Positions 28,171 through 36,915 of a stretch of 64,000 nucleotides of DNA are shown in pieces. Position numbers and translations under genes: made by a program. This DNA comes from Paenibacillus sp. FSL R5-0341 (GTDB taxonomy: Bacteria > Bacillota > Bacilli > Paenibacillales > Paenibacillaceae), in the NCBI RefSeq assembly GCF_037975235.1, contig NZ_CP150241.1:2418001-2482000 (forward strand), in the 5' to 3' direction. Under the pieces are notes generated by a model, which saw nothing but the letters and a program-made list of their open reading frames with translations, was not told the DNA's origin and made no database searches. Each line of letters begins with the position of its first letter. Position 1 is the first letter of the stretch.

Positions 28171-28206
28171 AGAACATATGTACGGATTATATTTGTATGG
28201 TATAAT
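28171..28206 (+). promoter_or_regulatory. ftsK promoter with LexA-like box
   Basis: TATAAT at 28201-28206 has an extended TG (28198-28199); the -35 is weak. AGAACATATGTACG (28171-28184) matches 12 of 14 positions of the Gram-positive SOS box CGAACATATGTTCG, with the central ten bases perfect, and covers the -35 zone (28178-28183). Binding of LexA here would block the promoter. Confidence 0.55.
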
Positions 28207-28229
28207 ATTCTTCTGGGGGTGACCTGATT

Positions 28230-30968
28230 TTGGCCAGAAGAAAAAAGAGGAAAAAAAAGGGCGCTGGTTTTAGCGGCGTTTTAAAATATGAAATTTACGG
28301 GATTGTGCTTATTACCCTTGCTGTCATTGCATTATCGGGTGAAGCCACCGTTGGACGTTCGCTTTCCAAGATGTTCGGACTGATGCTTGGTAAGTTTTAT
28401 TTTGCGATTCCACTTGTTGGTATTTATTATGGTCTCATGGTGATGATTCACCGGAAATGGCCGAGTGGCTGGACCACGCGCAAGACAGGACTGGTATTGC
28501 TGGTCTTTGCCTTAACCCTGATGAGCACCGTCTCTGCAATGCACCAGAAGCTCATTCCGGTGGGTGCGCTTGAGCCTGGTGCTGTGATCACACAGGTACA
28601 TAATGATATGCAAACTGAGTTGCTAACCCCTGCTGCGCCAGGTGAGAGGGACTCCATGCTTAACAAGGATATCAGCGGTGGGTATCTCGGAGCTGGGCAA
28701 TTTGCCCTGTTTCTGTGGCTGTTCGGAAGCCTTGGGGCAAGACTCATCATGATTGTCATGTTTGTTATTAGTTTTATGCTGATTACGAACCTGTCTTATG
28801 TGGATCTGATCCGAATATTCCGTACAAAGATTTGGGATGCCGGGAGTTCGATGTACAAGAAGCTGGAGTCGAGGCCCTCTGCACGCTCTACTTCAACTTC
28901 TGATGCCAGGAAGAAAGGGAACGCTCGTAAAGTGGTACCTGTCCCTGTTGAAGATGATGAAGACGAGTATGAGGATGAATTAGAGGAACAGCATCTGCCT
29001 AAACGAAAAGCGCCAATATTCTTCCAACTGTTTGGAAAATGGGGAGCTGATCGGGAACAGGCGAAATCAGGACGTGAAATCGATCAGGCGGATTCGGCAG
29101 AAACAGAACAGATTGTATACCGCGCCGAACAAGATCACCGTCCAGATGCTTGGCAGGATGCAACCGAAGACGTAGCGAATAAATCCGCTTCATCACATGT
29201 TCCCGTTCAAGCTAAACCTAACTCAGCGCCGATCATTCGAGACTTTTTCGAGCACGTCAGAGCAGAAGATTCAAGTATTGAAGATGATCTGGATGATGCT
29301 TATCCGTTCCCGGATGATCTCACCGATACCAACGCTGTTCAAGAGGGCGAGGATGCCATTAAAATAACGGATGAACTGGTAGAGACAGAGTGGGCTGCAT
29401 CCGATGCGGGAACGGGCGTGCCGAATGCTGTGGATGACATTCAGAGTGGAGAAGAAGTGCCGAATGCTGATACGTCGGTAACAGATAGTCCAACTTCTGA
29501 GGGGCAGGACGTACAACCAATCAAACCACCGCCTCCGCCACCGAAGCCGTACAAGCTGCCTTCATTCCGTCTCCTTGCCAAGCCGAACAATGGGGGCAAA
29601 GCGGGTGACCAGAAGGATTACATGCAGACAGCGCGCAAACTGGAAGCCACACTGGAAAGCTTCGGTGTTCGCGCCAAAGTACTTGAAGTGGTTCGAGGAC
29701 CTGCTGTTACAAGGTATGAAATTCAGCCTGATATTGGTGTTAAAGTCAGCAGGATTGTCAGTCTTACTGATGATATCGCATTGGCTCTGGCCGCAAAAGA
29801 TATCCGTATGGAAGCGCCGATTCCCGGGAAGTCCGCAATAGGTATCGAGGTACCTAATGGCGAGGTGTCGGTTGTAACGATGCGTGAAGTAATGGAGACA
29901 GCAACGTTCCAGGATGCAGAATCCAAAGTGACCATTGCATTTGGCCGAGATATCTCTGGACAGACGATTATTGGTAACTTGGCTCGTATGCCCCATCTGC
30001 TGGTCGCAGGTGCTACAGGTTCCGGTAAGTCGGTATGTATTAACGGCATCATTACCAGCATCTTGTACAAAGCAAAGCCGGATGAAGTGAAGTTCCTGAT
30101 GGTCGATCCCAAGATGGTTGAGTTGAACGTATATAACGGAATTCCACATCTGATGGCACCAGTAGTAACTGATCCTAAACGAGCGTCACTTGCGCTCAAA
30201 AAGATTGTGGTTGAGATGGAGAAACGATATGAACTGTTCTCCAAATCAGGCACGCGTAACGTCGAGGGTTACAATAACCTGATGAAAGATAATCCTGCGG
30301 CTGTTCTGCCTTATATCGTTGTCATTGTGGATGAGCTTGCAGATCTGATGATGGTTGCAGCCGGAGATGTGGAGGATGCCATTGCACGACTTGCTCAGAT
30401 GGCTCGTGCAGCCGGAATCCATCTAATTATTGCCACACAACGTCCATCTGTTGACGTTATTACCGGGGTAATCAAGGCTAACATTCCATCGCGGATTGCC
30501 TTCGGCGTATCCTCCCAAGTCGATTCCCGAACGATTCTGGATATGGGTGGGGCTGAGAAGTTGTTGGGTCGTGGAGACATGTTGTTCATGCCAATGGGCG
30601 CATCAAAACCGGTTCGTGTACAAGGTGCATTTATGAGCGATGAAGAAGTTGAGAATATTGTAAACTACGTACGTGGTCAAGGTGAAGCGCAGTATGATGA
30701 ATCCATTGTACCTGAAGTGGATGATTCCATTCAGGCAGCAGATGAAGTACAGGATGAGTTATATGAGCAAGCTGTACAGATTATTTTGGAGGCAAAACAG
30801 GCTTCAGTCTCCCTGTTGCAACGTCGTATGCGGGTTGGTTACACACGTGCAGCGCGTTTAATTGACTCCATGGAAGCCCGGGGTGTAATCGGTCCTTACG
30901 AGGGCAGCAAACCGAGGGAAGTACTGGTTTCACTTGAACAGTATCAGCAGAATAAAATAAGTTCGTAG
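28230..30968 (+). CDS. ftsK: DNA translocase FtsK/SpoIIIE
   Basis: Septum-anchored hexameric DNA pump that moves chromosome DNA during division or into the forespore. The 912-residue protein has a basic start (RRKKRKKKG), four membrane segments between about 20 and 190 and a long acidic, disordered linker at about 200-435 ending in a PPPPPPKP run. The alpha/beta motor has Walker [16 protein letters not shown] near 592 and Walker [14 protein letters not shown] near 698. A gamma winged-helix domain at about 840-905 would read the KOPS/SRS sequence. TTG 28230 lies behind TGGGGGTGACC. It holds the spoIIIE position after ylzJ; whether it serves vegetative, sporulation or both roles cannot be told. 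Confidence 0.96.
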   Translation: MARRKKRKKKGAGFSGVLKYEIYGIVLITLAVIALSGEATVGRSLSKMFGLMLGKFYFAIPLVGIYYGLMVMIHRKWPSGWTTRKTGLVLLVFALTLMSTVSAMHQKLIPVGALEPGAVITQVHNDMQTELLTPAAPGERDSMLNKDISGGYLGAGQFALFLWLFGSLGARLIMIVMFVISFMLITNLSYVDLIRIFRTKIWDAGSSMYKKLESRPSARSTSTSDARKKGNARKVVPVPVEDDEDEYEDELEEQHLPKRKAPIFFQLFGKWGADREQAKSGREIDQADSAETEQIVYRAEQDHRPDAWQDATEDVANKSASSHVPVQAKPNSAPIIRDFFEHVRAEDSSIEDDLDDAYPFPDDLTDTNAVQEGEDAIKITDELVETEWAASDAGTGVPNAVDDIQSGEEVPNADTSVTDSPTSEGQDVQPIKPPPPPPKPYKLPSFRLLAKPNNGGKAGDQKDYMQTARKLEATLESFGVRAKVLEVVRGPAVTRYEIQPDIGVKVSRIVSLTDDIALALAAKDIRMEAPIPGKSAIGIEVPNGEVSVVTMREVMETATFQDAESKVTIAFGRDISGQTIIGNLARMPHLLVAGATGSGKSVCINGIITSILYKAKPDEVKFLMVDPKMVELNVYNGIPHLMAPVVTDPKRASLALKKIVVEMEKRYELFSKSGTRNVEGYNNLMKDNPAAVLPYIVVIVDELADLMMVAAGDVEDAIARLAQMARAAGIHLIIATQRPSVDVITGVIKANIPSRIAFGVSSQVDSRTILDMGGAEKLLGRGDMLFMPMGASKPVRVQGAFMSDEEVENIVNYVRGQGEAQYDESIVPEVDDSIQAADEVQDELYEQAVQIILEAKQASVSLLQRRMRVGYTRAARLIDSMEARGVIGPYEGSKPREVLVSLEQYQQNKISS

Positions 30969-31002
30969 TGTAACATGTAACATGGTTACAATGAATCGTT
31001 TA

Positions 31003-31033
31003 AGCCCTCAACCTTATTGGTTGAGGGCTTTTT
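31003..31033 (+). terminator. Terminator after ftsK
   Basis: AGCCCTCAACC and GGTTGAGGGCT form a perfect 11-bp stem around TTATT, then five T. Confidence 0.95.
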
Positions 31034-31088
31034 GCTTGCCCATCGGACTGAACTTTTGCCATCTACTCCAAAGATCGGATGTTTTGGT

Positions 31089-31118
31089 GCATAGGAAGCA
31101 AGCAGGCTTGTCATAATA
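31089..31118 (+). promoter_or_regulatory. Candidate sigma-G promoter of sleB
   Basis: GCATA (31089-31093), 18 bases, then CATAATA (31112-31118): a full match to the sigma-G consensus GYATR / CATWMTA. SleB is a forespore product in B. subtilis. Confidence 0.65.
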
Positions 31119-31166
31119 ACCTTAGCGATTCTGTTAATCCCACAAGAGAAAGGTAGAGCACAGTCT

Positions 31167-31997
31167 ATGCGAAAAATGAACCTATGGCTTTTCACTGCTA
31201 TTTTGCTGATATCCGCATTGGGAATTCGTTATTTGCTTCCTGGGAATGCAGCAACTGAAAGTTCAGCCGAGCGTACACCGCAGGTAGAAGAAAAGGCCTT
31301 ACCTACGTTTAGCAGCAATACAGTGAAATATGGAAGTTACGGTCAGGATGTATACGAGCTTCAGGGTCGTCTGAAGTACTTGGGATTTTACAATGGTAAA
31401 ATCGACAGTAATTTTGGCAGCAGCACGCTGAAATCGGTCAAATGGTTTCAATCCGAGTTTGGCATGAAGGCAGATGGTGTGGTTGGAGCTGCAACCAAGC
31501 TCAAGCTGTACAATGCGTCAACCAAATGGTCGCCAACAGAACCGCCACTTCACAAGGAATCCTCAGGTGGGGGTGAGGGCAGCGGCAGCAACACAGCAGA
31601 CAAAGAGCAGGATAATATGGGGTCTGCCAATGCACTCGGTCTCTCGGAGAATGAACTCAAAATTATGGCTAACGCTGTCTATGGCGAGGCCCGGGGGGAA
31701 CCGTTCGAAGGTCAAGTCGCAGTAGCAGCAGTAATTCTGAATCGCGTAAATTCACCAAGTTTTCCAAGTACGCCTTCTGGCGTAATCTTTCAGCCTGGTG
31801 CATTTACGGCTGTAGCGGACGGACAGATATACCTGGAACCGAACGCACAAGCCAAAAAGGCAGTTGAACAAGCATTGAATGGCTGGGACCCGTCAGGCGG
31901 ATGCCTCTATTATTTTAATCCGAAGACAGCAACATCCAAATGGATCTGGACCCGTCCACAGGTGAAAACAATCGGGCAGCATATTTTTTGTATGTGA
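31167..31997 (+). CDS. sleB: Spore cortex-lytic enzyme SleB
   Basis: Lytic enzyme that breaks the spore cortex at muramic-delta-lactam sites during germination. 276 residues. An N-terminal signal/anchor lies at about 4-24, a peptidoglycan-binding domain at about 50-112 (VYELQGRLKYLGFYNGKIDS, then GVVGAATKLKL), a Gly/Ser linker, and a cell wall hydrolase domain at 155-275 with the catalytic Glu in NAVYGEARGEPFEGQVAVA and the end GQHIFCM. No ypeB follows; the downstream gene is ymfF, so its usual partner must be elsewhere if present. Confidence 0.94.
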   Translation: MRKMNLWLFTAILLISALGIRYLLPGNAATESSAERTPQVEEKALPTFSSNTVKYGSYGQDVYELQGRLKYLGFYNGKIDSNFGSSTLKSVKWFQSEFGMKADGVVGAATKLKLYNASTKWSPTEPPLHKESSGGGEGSGSNTADKEQDNMGSANALGLSENELKIMANAVYGEARGEPFEGQVAVAAVILNRVNSPSFPSTPSGVIFQPGAFTAVADGQIYLEPNAQAKKAVEQALNGWDPSGGCLYYFNPKTATSKWIWTRPQVKTIGQHIFCM

Positions 31998-32005
31998 TGA
32001 TGTTG

Positions 32006-32038
32006 GAAGCAACCAGAAGGCTTGACTTCGGTTGCTTC
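32006..32038 (+). terminator. Weak terminator after sleB
   Basis: GAAGCAACC and GGTTGCTTC enclose a GAAG/CTTC inner stem. The tail TTGCCTTTT is poor in uninterrupted T, so termination may be partial. Confidence 0.5.
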
Positions 32039-32122
32039 TTGCCTTTTGATTGGGTTAAAATGGTTGTTACGTTTAAGCTTCACGATTGCACGATAAATGA
32101 CGCCGTAAAGGGGTTTTGACAT

Positions 32123-33403
32123 TTGAATACATCAGGATTCGAACGAGGTAGCAAGAGAGAGTTTCGTATACATGTGCTTCCGACCAAACGTTTCAAAACG
32201 TTCGCGATATCGCTATATGCAGGAGTTCCTTTGCGGGAAGATACGGTAACCAAAGTAGCCCTGACACCTTTTGTTCTAGGGCGCGGCACCGAGTCTTATC
32301 CGGAAACAACGCAATTCCGTGAACAACTGGAACATCTGTATGGAGCGGGTTTTGGTTTTGACGTGTATAAACGTGGGGATTACCAGATCGTACAGTTCCG
32401 GATGGATACCATTAATGATTCCTTCGTTGGAGGGGATGAGCAGTTACTGAATCGTTCATTTGCCTTCCTTGGAGAGGTTCTTACCCGACCTGCACAGGAG
32501 AATGGACATTTCAGAACGTCTTATGTACAAGCAGAGCGAGAGACTGTACGTAAAAAGCTGGAGTCCATCGTGAATGATAAAATGCGCTATGCTGCTGAAC
32601 GCAGTATTGAGGAAATGTGCAAGAACGAGCCGTACCGTCTTCACCCACTGGGTGAGCGCAAGGATCTTCCCGGGATTGAGCCTGACACACTGACTGCCTC
32701 TTATCAAGAGTGGCTACAGCAGGCGAGCATGGATCTGTATGTGGTGGGGGATACGACACTGGAGGAGGTTGAGAACCTCGTTCAGCGTCATTTCAATGTG
32801 GATCGAACGTCCTCCTCCGATTATCAGACACAGGCAGCGGTTCGAGGGGATAAGGAAGTAGAGACTGTAGTTGAGAGACTGAAGGTGGGTCAGGGAAAAC
32901 TTAATATGGGACTACGCACATCGATTACTTATGGAGATCCTCAGTATGCAGCAGCGCTAATGTACAACGGGATTCTCGGCGGATATCCTCATTCCAAGCT
33001 GTTTGTGAATGTTCGTGAAAAAGAAAGCCTGGCGTATTACGCGTCTTCCCGATATGACGGACACAAAGGTATTGCAACGATTCAATCCGGGATTGAAATC
33101 CCCAACTATGAGAAGGCTGTCACGATCATCAAGCAGCAGCTGGAAGAAATGAAAAGCGGTACAATCAGTGATCTGGAAATGTCCCAGACCAAAGCGATGA
33201 TCCGTAATCTGCTTAAGGAAATGCAGGATTCTGCCTTTGAAATGATAGCGTATGACTTCAATCGGCAGTTGTCTGGCAAAGAGAGAACGGCTGAAGAACT
33301 GTTGACTCAGGTAGAACACATTAGCAAGGAAGATGTTCGTGAGGCGGCAGAACAATTCCGTCTGGATACGATTTATTTCTTGCGGGACGAGAAGGAGGAA
33401 TAA
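32123..33403 (+). CDS. ymfF: M16-family protein YmfF, inactive half of the EF-P-modification-linked pair
   Basis: 426-residue M16 peptidase-fold protein without the HxxEH zinc motif: the expected place reads FVLGRGTESYP. The C-terminal half keeps the M16 partner-domain signature (NGILGGYPHSKLFVNVREKE, then SLAYYA). It is followed after three bases by ymfH, which does carry the zinc motif; two-gene active/inactive M16 pairs form heterodimers in several families. YmfF, YmfH and the reductase YmfI are associated with 5-aminopentanol modification of elongation factor P in B. subtilis. TTG 32123 stands nine bases after AAAGGGG. Confidence 0.91.
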   Translation: MNTSGFERGSKREFRIHVLPTKRFKTFAISLYAGVPLREDTVTKVALTPFVLGRGTESYPETTQFREQLEHLYGAGFGFDVYKRGDYQIVQFRMDTINDSFVGGDEQLLNRSFAFLGEVLTRPAQENGHFRTSYVQAERETVRKKLESIVNDKMRYAAERSIEEMCKNEPYRLHPLGERKDLPGIEPDTLTASYQEWLQQASMDLYVVGDTTLEEVENLVQRHFNVDRTSSSDYQTQAAVRGDKEVETVVERLKVGQGKLNMGLRTSITYGDPQYAAALMYNGILGGYPHSKLFVNVREKESLAYYASSRYDGHKGIATIQSGIEIPNYEKAVTIIKQQLEEMKSGTISDLEMSQTKAMIRNLLKEMQDSAFEMIAYDFNRQLSGKERTAEELLTQVEHISKEDVREAAEQFRLDTIYFLRDEKEE

Positions 33404-33406
33404 TCG

Positions 33407-34687
33407 GTGGAGAGCATTCGGTATGAGCATTTGCAGGAGACACTATATTACGAAGTGATGGATAACGGACTGCATGTCTATATTTTGCCTAAACCGGGAT
33501 TCCAGAAAACGTATGCGACGTTTGCAACCAAGTATGGATCGGTGGATAATCATTTTCAGGTTGAAGGACAGGAAGAAGTGAAGGTTCCGGATGGGATTGC
33601 GCATTTTCTGGAGCATAAAATGTTCGAAGAACCAACGGGCGATATTTTTGCGACGTTTGCGTCTCACGGTGCCTCAGCTAACGCGTTTACGAGCTTTGAT
33701 CAGACGGTTTATTTGTTTTCAGCGACCGAATATGTGAATGAAAATATACAAACATTAGTCGACTTTGTGCAAAATCCTTACTTCACGGATCAAAATGTGG
33801 AAAAGGAAAAAGGCATTATTGGACAGGAAATTAACATGTATGCTGATAATCCGGATTGGCGTGTTTATTTTGGACTGATCGAAGCCATGTATCAGAAACA
33901 TCCGGTGCATATCGATATCGCAGGAACGGTGGAATCCATCAGTACGATCACGAAGGAAACGCTGTATTCCTGCTATAACTCCTTCTATCACCCGAGCAAT
34001 ATGCTCTTGTTTGTCGTGGGAGGTGTCGATCCCCAGGAAGTCATTGATATGGTTCGTTCGAACCAGGAACAGAAGGACTATAAGCCACAGGGCAGTATCC
34101 AACGCTTCTTCGAACAGGAACCTGAGCAGGTAGGAGAAGCCAGACGGGAAGCGAAACTGGCGGTTTCCTTGCCCAAATGTTTATTTGGATTCAAGGAGAC
34201 AGACGTTGGACTCACTGGAGAAGAACTGTTACGGCGAGATACGACAACGCAGTTGATGATGGATCTTCTGTTCGGCTCAAGCACGAGGTTATTTCAGAAG
34301 CTCTACGATGAAGACCTGATATCGGACAGCTTTGGACATGAGTATAACAGTTCGCCGCAATACGCGTTTTCAGCCATTGGTGGGGATACGAAAGACCCGG
34401 ACCAACTGCTGGCGCGTATACGTGAAGAAGTGAATGCTATTGTGCAAAAAGGGTTTGATTCTACGGATTTTGAACGTTCACGCAAAAAGAAAATAGGCGG
34501 ATATTTGCGTATGCTCAATTCTCCGGAGAACATTGCACATGAATTTACACGTCAGCAATTCCGTGGGGGTGATTTCTTCAATATGCTCCCGCTCTATGAA
34601 TCGATTACACTGGAAGATGTAAATCGCAGACTGAGAGAGCATATTCGTTGGGATCAACTGGCCGTATCGCTAGTCGTGAGTCCTTGA
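33407..34687 (+). CDS. ymfH: M16-family zinc peptidase YmfH
   Basis: 426 residues with the intact inverted zinc motif HFLEHKMFEEP near residue 66 and the distal Glu in GQEINMYADNPDW near 139. The C-terminal domain has LLFGSSTRLFQKLYDEDLIS. It presumably forms the catalytic half of a heterodimer with YmfF, whose gene ends three bases upstream. GTG 33407 lies behind GAAGGAGGAA. The physiological substrate is unknown; the neighbourhood links it to EF-P modification. Confidence 0.93.
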   Translation: MESIRYEHLQETLYYEVMDNGLHVYILPKPGFQKTYATFATKYGSVDNHFQVEGQEEVKVPDGIAHFLEHKMFEEPTGDIFATFASHGASANAFTSFDQTVYLFSATEYVNENIQTLVDFVQNPYFTDQNVEKEKGIIGQEINMYADNPDWRVYFGLIEAMYQKHPVHIDIAGTVESISTITKETLYSCYNSFYHPSNMLLFVVGGVDPQEVIDMVRSNQEQKDYKPQGSIQRFFEQEPEQVGEARREAKLAVSLPKCLFGFKETDVGLTGEELLRRDTTTQLMMDLLFGSSTRLFQKLYDEDLISDSFGHEYNSSPQYAFSAIGGDTKDPDQLLARIREEVNAIVQKGFDSTDFERSRKKKIGGYLRMLNSPENIAHEFTRQQFRGGDFFNMLPLYESITLEDVNRRLREHIRWDQLAVSLVVSP

Positions 34688-34709
34688 TATGGAGAGGGGA
34701 ACAGGACAA

Positions 34710-35459
34710 TTGAAGGCAATTGGGGAAATGACTGTATTGGTTACTGGAGCAAGCGGTGGCATCGGAGCGGCTATCGCAGAACGTTTCGCCAGAGTCGGAA
34801 TGAATGTTGTTATACACTATATGAAATCGCATGAAGCAGCGAATGAAGCCGCCAGGCGGTGCATGGAACAAGGCAGTGGAAAAATCATGACCGTGTCTGC
34901 GGATCTTCGCAGCCGGGAACAGATTGAGCGCATGCGTGAGAAGCTGGAGTCGCACAATCTCATGCCAGATATCCTTGTGAACAACGCAGGAATCTCGCAC
35001 TATGGGATGTTGGCTGATGTTACAGAGGAGATCTGGGATGAAGTGATGGCGATTAACCTGAAAGGCACGTTTATGTGTACACAGGAAATGATGCCGCACA
35101 TGATCTCCCAAAGGTATGGCCGAATCATTAATGTATCGTCAATCTGGGGACTGTCTGGTGCTTCTTGTGAGGTGCTGTATTCCACAACCAAGGGTGGGGT
35201 GAATGCATTCACCAAAGCGCTTGCGAAAGAACTCGCACCTTCCGGAGTAACCGTAAATGCCGTTGCTCCTGGCGCCGTTCAGACATCCATGCTGAACCAT
35301 CTGGATCAGAGTGAACTGAAGATGCTGGAAGAGGAAATTCCGGCAGGAAGACTTGCTCAACCTGATGAAATCTCATCACTGGTTTATTTTCTGGCCCTCC
35401 CTGAGTCAGGTTATATCAATGGGCAGATCATCAGTCCAAATGGCGGATGGCTAACGTAA
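34710..35459 (+). CDS. ymfI: Short-chain reductase YmfI (EF-P 5-aminopentanol pathway)
   Basis: SDR-fold NAD(P)-dependent oxidoreductase, 249 residues. The cofactor motif TGASGGIG lies near residue 12, NNAGIS near 95, the catalytic Ser in NVSSIWG, and YSTTK (YxxxK) near 160. In B. subtilis YmfI is the reductase acting late in the 5-aminopentanol modification of EF-P. TTG 34710 is nine bases after GGAGAGGGGA, whereas ATG 34689 lies two bases after the ymfH stop and upstream of that site. The enzyme also resembles 3-oxoacyl-ACP reductases, so the role rests on its neighbours. Confidence 0.9.
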   Translation: MKAIGEMTVLVTGASGGIGAAIAERFARVGMNVVIHYMKSHEAANEAARRCMEQGSGKIMTVSADLRSREQIERMREKLESHNLMPDILVNNAGISHYGMLADVTEEIWDEVMAINLKGTFMCTQEMMPHMISQRYGRIINVSSIWGLSGASCEVLYSTTKGGVNAFTKALAKELAPSGVTVNAVAPGAVQTSMLNHLDQSELKMLEEEIPAGRLAQPDEISSLVYFLALPESGYINGQIISPNGGWLT

Positions 35460-35544
35460 ACCAGCAAGAGAACTTGTCTGGCTGTGACGGAACAGGTGAA
35501 GATTGCCGAGAAGCAACCGTATTCGGATTATTTTCAAAATGCTC

Positions 35545-35574
35545 GTATATAAAATGTCTCGAAAGCACATATTA
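35545..35574 (+). promoter_or_regulatory. Candidate sigma-G promoter of ymfJ
   Basis: GTATA (35545-35549), 18 bases, CATATTA (35568-35574); one mismatch to CATWMTA. The spacing equals that of the sleB candidate. The predicted start is about 40 bases before ymfJ. Confidence 0.45.
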
Positions 35575-35620
35575 CAACTGTTGATTTTAAATCTCATGCG
35601 ACAGCTAAGGAGGATTTATC

Positions 35621-35884
35621 ATGTCAACAGAAAAAACAGTGCTCTCCAGTTTTGACACATGGAAGAAGTTCCTGGGTGACCGCGTACTGCAAGCAGAGAA
35701 GATGGGGATGAGTGAAGATACCATCAACAAACTTGCGTATGAAATCGGTGACTTCCTCGATGAGAAAGTCGATCCGGCGAATCATTCCAACCGGGCATTG
35801 AAAGAACTATGGGATGTCGGCGATGCAGATGAGCGTCGTACGATTGCGTGCCTGATGGTCAAATTGGCCAAACAAAACGCATAA
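35621..35884 (+). CDS. ymfJ: DUF3243 protein YmfJ
   Basis: 87-residue helical protein: VLSSFDTWKKFLGDRVLQAE, LAYEIGDFLDEKVDPANHSN and a C-terminal DERRTIACLMVKLAKQ. It matches the DUF3243/YmfJ family in length and motifs and sits at the ymfJ position between ymfI and ymfK. No catalytic residues are evident. ATG 35621 follows AAGGAGG. Function unknown; a sigma-G-like promoter upstream suggests forespore expression. Confidence 0.88.
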   Translation: MSTEKTVLSSFDTWKKFLGDRVLQAEKMGMSEDTINKLAYEIGDFLDEKVDPANHSNRALKELWDVGDADERRTIACLMVKLAKQNA

Positions 35885-35898
35885 GATTTCAGATGAAG

Positions 35899-35919
35899 AG
35901 CTCCCGCAAGGGGGCTTTT
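35899..35919 (+). terminator. Terminator after ymfJ
   Basis: AGCTCCC-GCAA-GGGGGCT followed by TTTT. Confidence 0.8.
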
Positions 35920-36081
35920 CTCTAATGATTACAAACGGATTACAGAGCTGTTCTTGTAATTCATTTTCATTTTATATATCATTAACGTGACCCATTTTTA
36001 GAAGATGTCTCAGATTGTTGTCCAGTGGACACGTTCTGTTGCTGTCGAATAATGTGGAATAATGCATTACGGGGTGTTGAA

Positions 36082-36849
36082 ATGGAATCTAAACAATGGT
36101 ACATGGAATATAAAATACATAAGAACAGACCTGGTTTGTTAGGCGATATTGCCTCTATGCTGGGGATGCTTGAAGTAAATATATTGACCATTAACGGTGT
36201 AGAAGGCAAAACCCGAGGTATGCTACTTGAATCGGATGATGATGAGAAGATTCGTTTGCTTGGTGAAATGCTTGCCAAAGTAAACAGCATCACCGTATCG
36301 GCTTTGCGTCAACCTAAATTGGTGGATATTCTGGCCGTACGTCATGGCAGATACATTGACCGTGACTCGGATGATCGCAAGACATTTCGTTTTACACGAG
36401 ATGAACTTGGGTTACTTGTGGACTTTTTGGGTGAAGTATTTAAGAGGGAAGGTAATCAGGTCATCGGCTTGCGCGGAATGCCTCGTGTTGGCAAGACGGA
36501 GTCCATTATTGCGGGTAGCGTATGTGCAATGAAGCGTTGGACGTTTGTTTCCTCCACACTTCTTCGTCAGACCATAAGGAGCCAGCTCTCCGAGGACGAA
36601 TTGAACCCAAACAATGTGTTCATTATCGACGGTATTGTTAGCACCATCCGCTCCAGTGAGCGGCATTACAACCTGTTGCAGGATATTATGACCATGCCTA
36701 GCACCAAAGTTATTGAACATCCGGATATTTTTGTACAGGAATCTGAATATGATTTTAATGATTTTGATATTATTATTGAACTTCGCAACAATCCGAATGA
36801 AGAAATTATTTATGATACGTTTACGGCTAGCTACACCGATGAATTGTAA
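36082..36849 (+). CDS. ymfK: DUF3388 protein YmfK
   Basis: 255 residues. The N-terminal part (YKIHKNRPGLLGDIASMLGM) has the look of an ACT-type ligand-binding domain. The C-terminal part contains GMPRVGKT at about 131-138, which fits a Walker A pattern (GxxxxGKT), followed by NNVFIIDGIVS, a possible Walker B-like strand. It sits between ymfJ and the rodZ-like gene as in B. subtilis. ATG 36082 follows GGGGTG; an upstream ATG at 36025 would add a Cys-rich stretch unlike the family. No function is known; NTP binding is only suggested by the motif. Confidence 0.88.
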   Translation: MESKQWYMEYKIHKNRPGLLGDIASMLGMLEVNILTINGVEGKTRGMLLESDDDEKIRLLGEMLAKVNSITVSALRQPKLVDILAVRHGRYIDRDSDDRKTFRFTRDELGLLVDFLGEVFKREGNQVIGLRGMPRVGKTESIIAGSVCAMKRWTFVSSTLLRQTIRSQLSEDELNPNNVFIIDGIVSTIRSSERHYNLLQDIMTMPSTKVIEHPDIFVQESEYDFNDFDIIIELRNNPNEEIIYDTFTASYTDEL

Positions 36850-36915
36850 GGAACCGTACGGAATCATGGAATAGATTAGCAACAACTCATGAGATAAACA
36901 TAAGGAGGAGATGGC

